Source of the DNA: Saccopteryx bilineata
Taxonomy: Eukaryota; Chordata; Mammalia; Chiroptera; Emballonuridae
DNA: 64,000 nucleotides
NCBI RefSeq assembly: GCF_036850765.1
Contig: NC_089495.1
Span: 196,743,847 to 196,807,846, forward strand
Direction of reading: 5' to 3'
Shown: positions 62,780 through 64,000 of the stretch, one piece after another
Position numbering within the stretch: the first letter of the stretch is position 1
How the letters are laid out: the number at the start of each line of letters is the position of its first letter
Notes under the pieces: generated by a model
What the model saw: the letters and a program-made list of their open reading frames with translations, nothing else
Told to the model about the DNA's origin: nothing
Database searches by the model: none
Position numbers and translations under genes: made by a program

Positions 62780-63175
62780 TCTTTGAGGTTCGGGGTACCT
62801 TTGCATTTCCATGTGACTTTTAGAATCACTTTGTCAATTTCTACAGCAAAGCCTGTGGGATTTTGATGGGAACTGATTGTAATGAATCTATGGCTCACTT
62901 TGGGAAAAACTGACAACTTAAGGAGTCTTCCAACCATGAACATGGTATATATCGTCACTTATTTAAGGTCTTCAGTAATTTCACTCAGCCAGGTTTTATA
63001 CGACTGTACAACTGTTGTTAGACGTACCCCTAAGTATCTTATATTTTTGATACTATGTTGAAGGCATATTTTAAAAAAATATCTCAGTGTCTGATTTTTC
63101 TAGTACACAGATACCTAACTGACTTTCATATATTGATCTTGTATCCTGCAACCTGTTAATGTTATGATGACTGTT
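62780..63175 (-). mobile_element. Old LINE-1 ORF2-region fragment, antisense
   Basis: Antisense ORF2 wording in the same order as in the young L1: atgggaactgattgtaatgaa (compare 10430), cccctaagtatcttatattt (compare 10610), atcttgtatcctgcaacctg (compare 10720). Heavily mutated. Confidence 0.78.
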
Positions 63176-64000
63176 TACATTTAAATTAATTAAAAGAAAA
63201 TGCAAAGCTCGGGTGCCCAGGTGCACCGGCCACAATTCAAGTGCACTGGAGCCGCCGTGTTGGACAGGTGCCGGCACGAGAGTATTGCCATCATTGCAGA
63301 AAGCCTTACTGAGAGCTCGTCTCTTGAAAGCTGCCACGTCAGATTCGAGGAAGCAGGAATATTGTTTGAAAGAAGCTGACTCCAGTTACCCCCAACCTCA
63401 CATACTCACGGACCTCTCTCGTTTCTTCTGATGGACATAGTTTGGATATTGGTTCCTCACTCATGCCCAGCACATTGTGGTGGGAATTCACAGTGTCAGG
63501 GCCCTTACTGGACTCTGAGTACATTTCCTGTAGTTGGGGAACCCCTGGGCACAGAACACATCTAGGGGCTAGCATTCTTTCTTGCTCCGTGGCTGCAAAG
63601 TAGGAAGAAAACAGGAATGCCTGGCCCCCCCCCTGCCCCCGGGGCTGCCTCCGGACCACAGGAGAGCACGGTACTCCTCCACATGTCACTCAAGTATTAG
63701 GTGCATGTCACTTATGTATTAAGTGCATCAGGCTTCTGAGAACCTTTGTCATTTCAGTGGCATTGGCTGCGGGGAGTCATGGGAACGAGACGGGACAATC
63801 GCAGTACTTTTCACGCCTTCATTTGGGTTTCCCAGTTATTTCACGATCGTGATGGCTGCAGCTCCGAGTCGCACCCCGAGTCTATCAATGGAAGATGTTG
63901 AAACAGAATGCAATTGAAGTATCGAAGAAAATAGGGGGAAACACCTGGCGTGGAGCTCCCCCCACATCTTATTTATCTATCTATTTCTCAATGTGAACCA
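63176..64000. other. Unique intron to the end of the window
   Basis: No repeat or exon recognised beyond a possible hAT scrap near 63205-63275. Minus frame 63339-63689 resembles no known protein. Confidence 0.45.

Overview
The window is about 64 kb of mammalian nuclear DNA: three coding exons of one large gene on the + strand, set in long, repeat-rich introns. Exons at 39705-39976 (272 bp), 52749-52830 (82 bp) and 62351-62466 (116 bp) have good GT-AG borders and compatible phases (1/0, 0/1, 1/0). Together they encode the C-terminal half of a MAM domain and the start of an Ig domain of a type IIB receptor protein tyrosine phosphatase. The peptide fits PTPRT better than PTPRM, PTPRK or PTPRU. 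No other host protein gene, RNA gene, CRISPR array or bacterial/phage feature is supported.

The repeats point to a bat. There are nine copies of a long tRNA-derived SINE (head ending in ggccagggc, body with ctccattggagcaaag, tail cttcagaaaaatac) and five of a shorter one (ggtggcgcagtggat head). A young LINE-1 and several hAT and mariner DNA transposons with clear target duplications accompany them. I associate these SINEs with horseshoe-bat-type genomes rather than vesper bats; that assignment is from memory and is an inference.

Layout. 1-2.4 kb: SINE tail, MaLR LTR, unique intron. 2.45-3.2 kb: two hAT elements sharing one target site. 3.3-8.5 kb: decayed antisense L1 interrupted by a hAT that itself carries a SINE, plus two more SINEs. 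8.5-14.9 kb: a near full-length antisense LINE-1 with a 5'-truncated SINE at its A tail. 15-20 kb: SINEs, a truncated L1, and a 1.15-kb hAT fossil with transposase remnant and a nested hAT. 21-22.1 kb: possible ERV LTR plus primer-binding-site-like sequence. 22-39.7 kb: mostly old mammalian repeats (MIR, MER5, MLT1, L2) and unique intron. 39.7-40 kb: first exon. 40-52.7 kb: intron with SINEs, L2, and a mariner with 100-bp inverted repeats. 52.7-52.8 kb: second exon. 53-62.3 kb: intron with hATs, SINEs, a palindromic MITE and a Tigger-like element. 62.35-62.47 kb: third exon, then intron to the end.

I found no previously undescribed gene system. The points most worth a second look are transposon biology: reuse of one 8-bp target by two hAT families, the long-TIR mariner with a paired-type DNA-binding fragment, two retroposons at one target near 31.6 kb, and the state of the LINE-1 reading frames.
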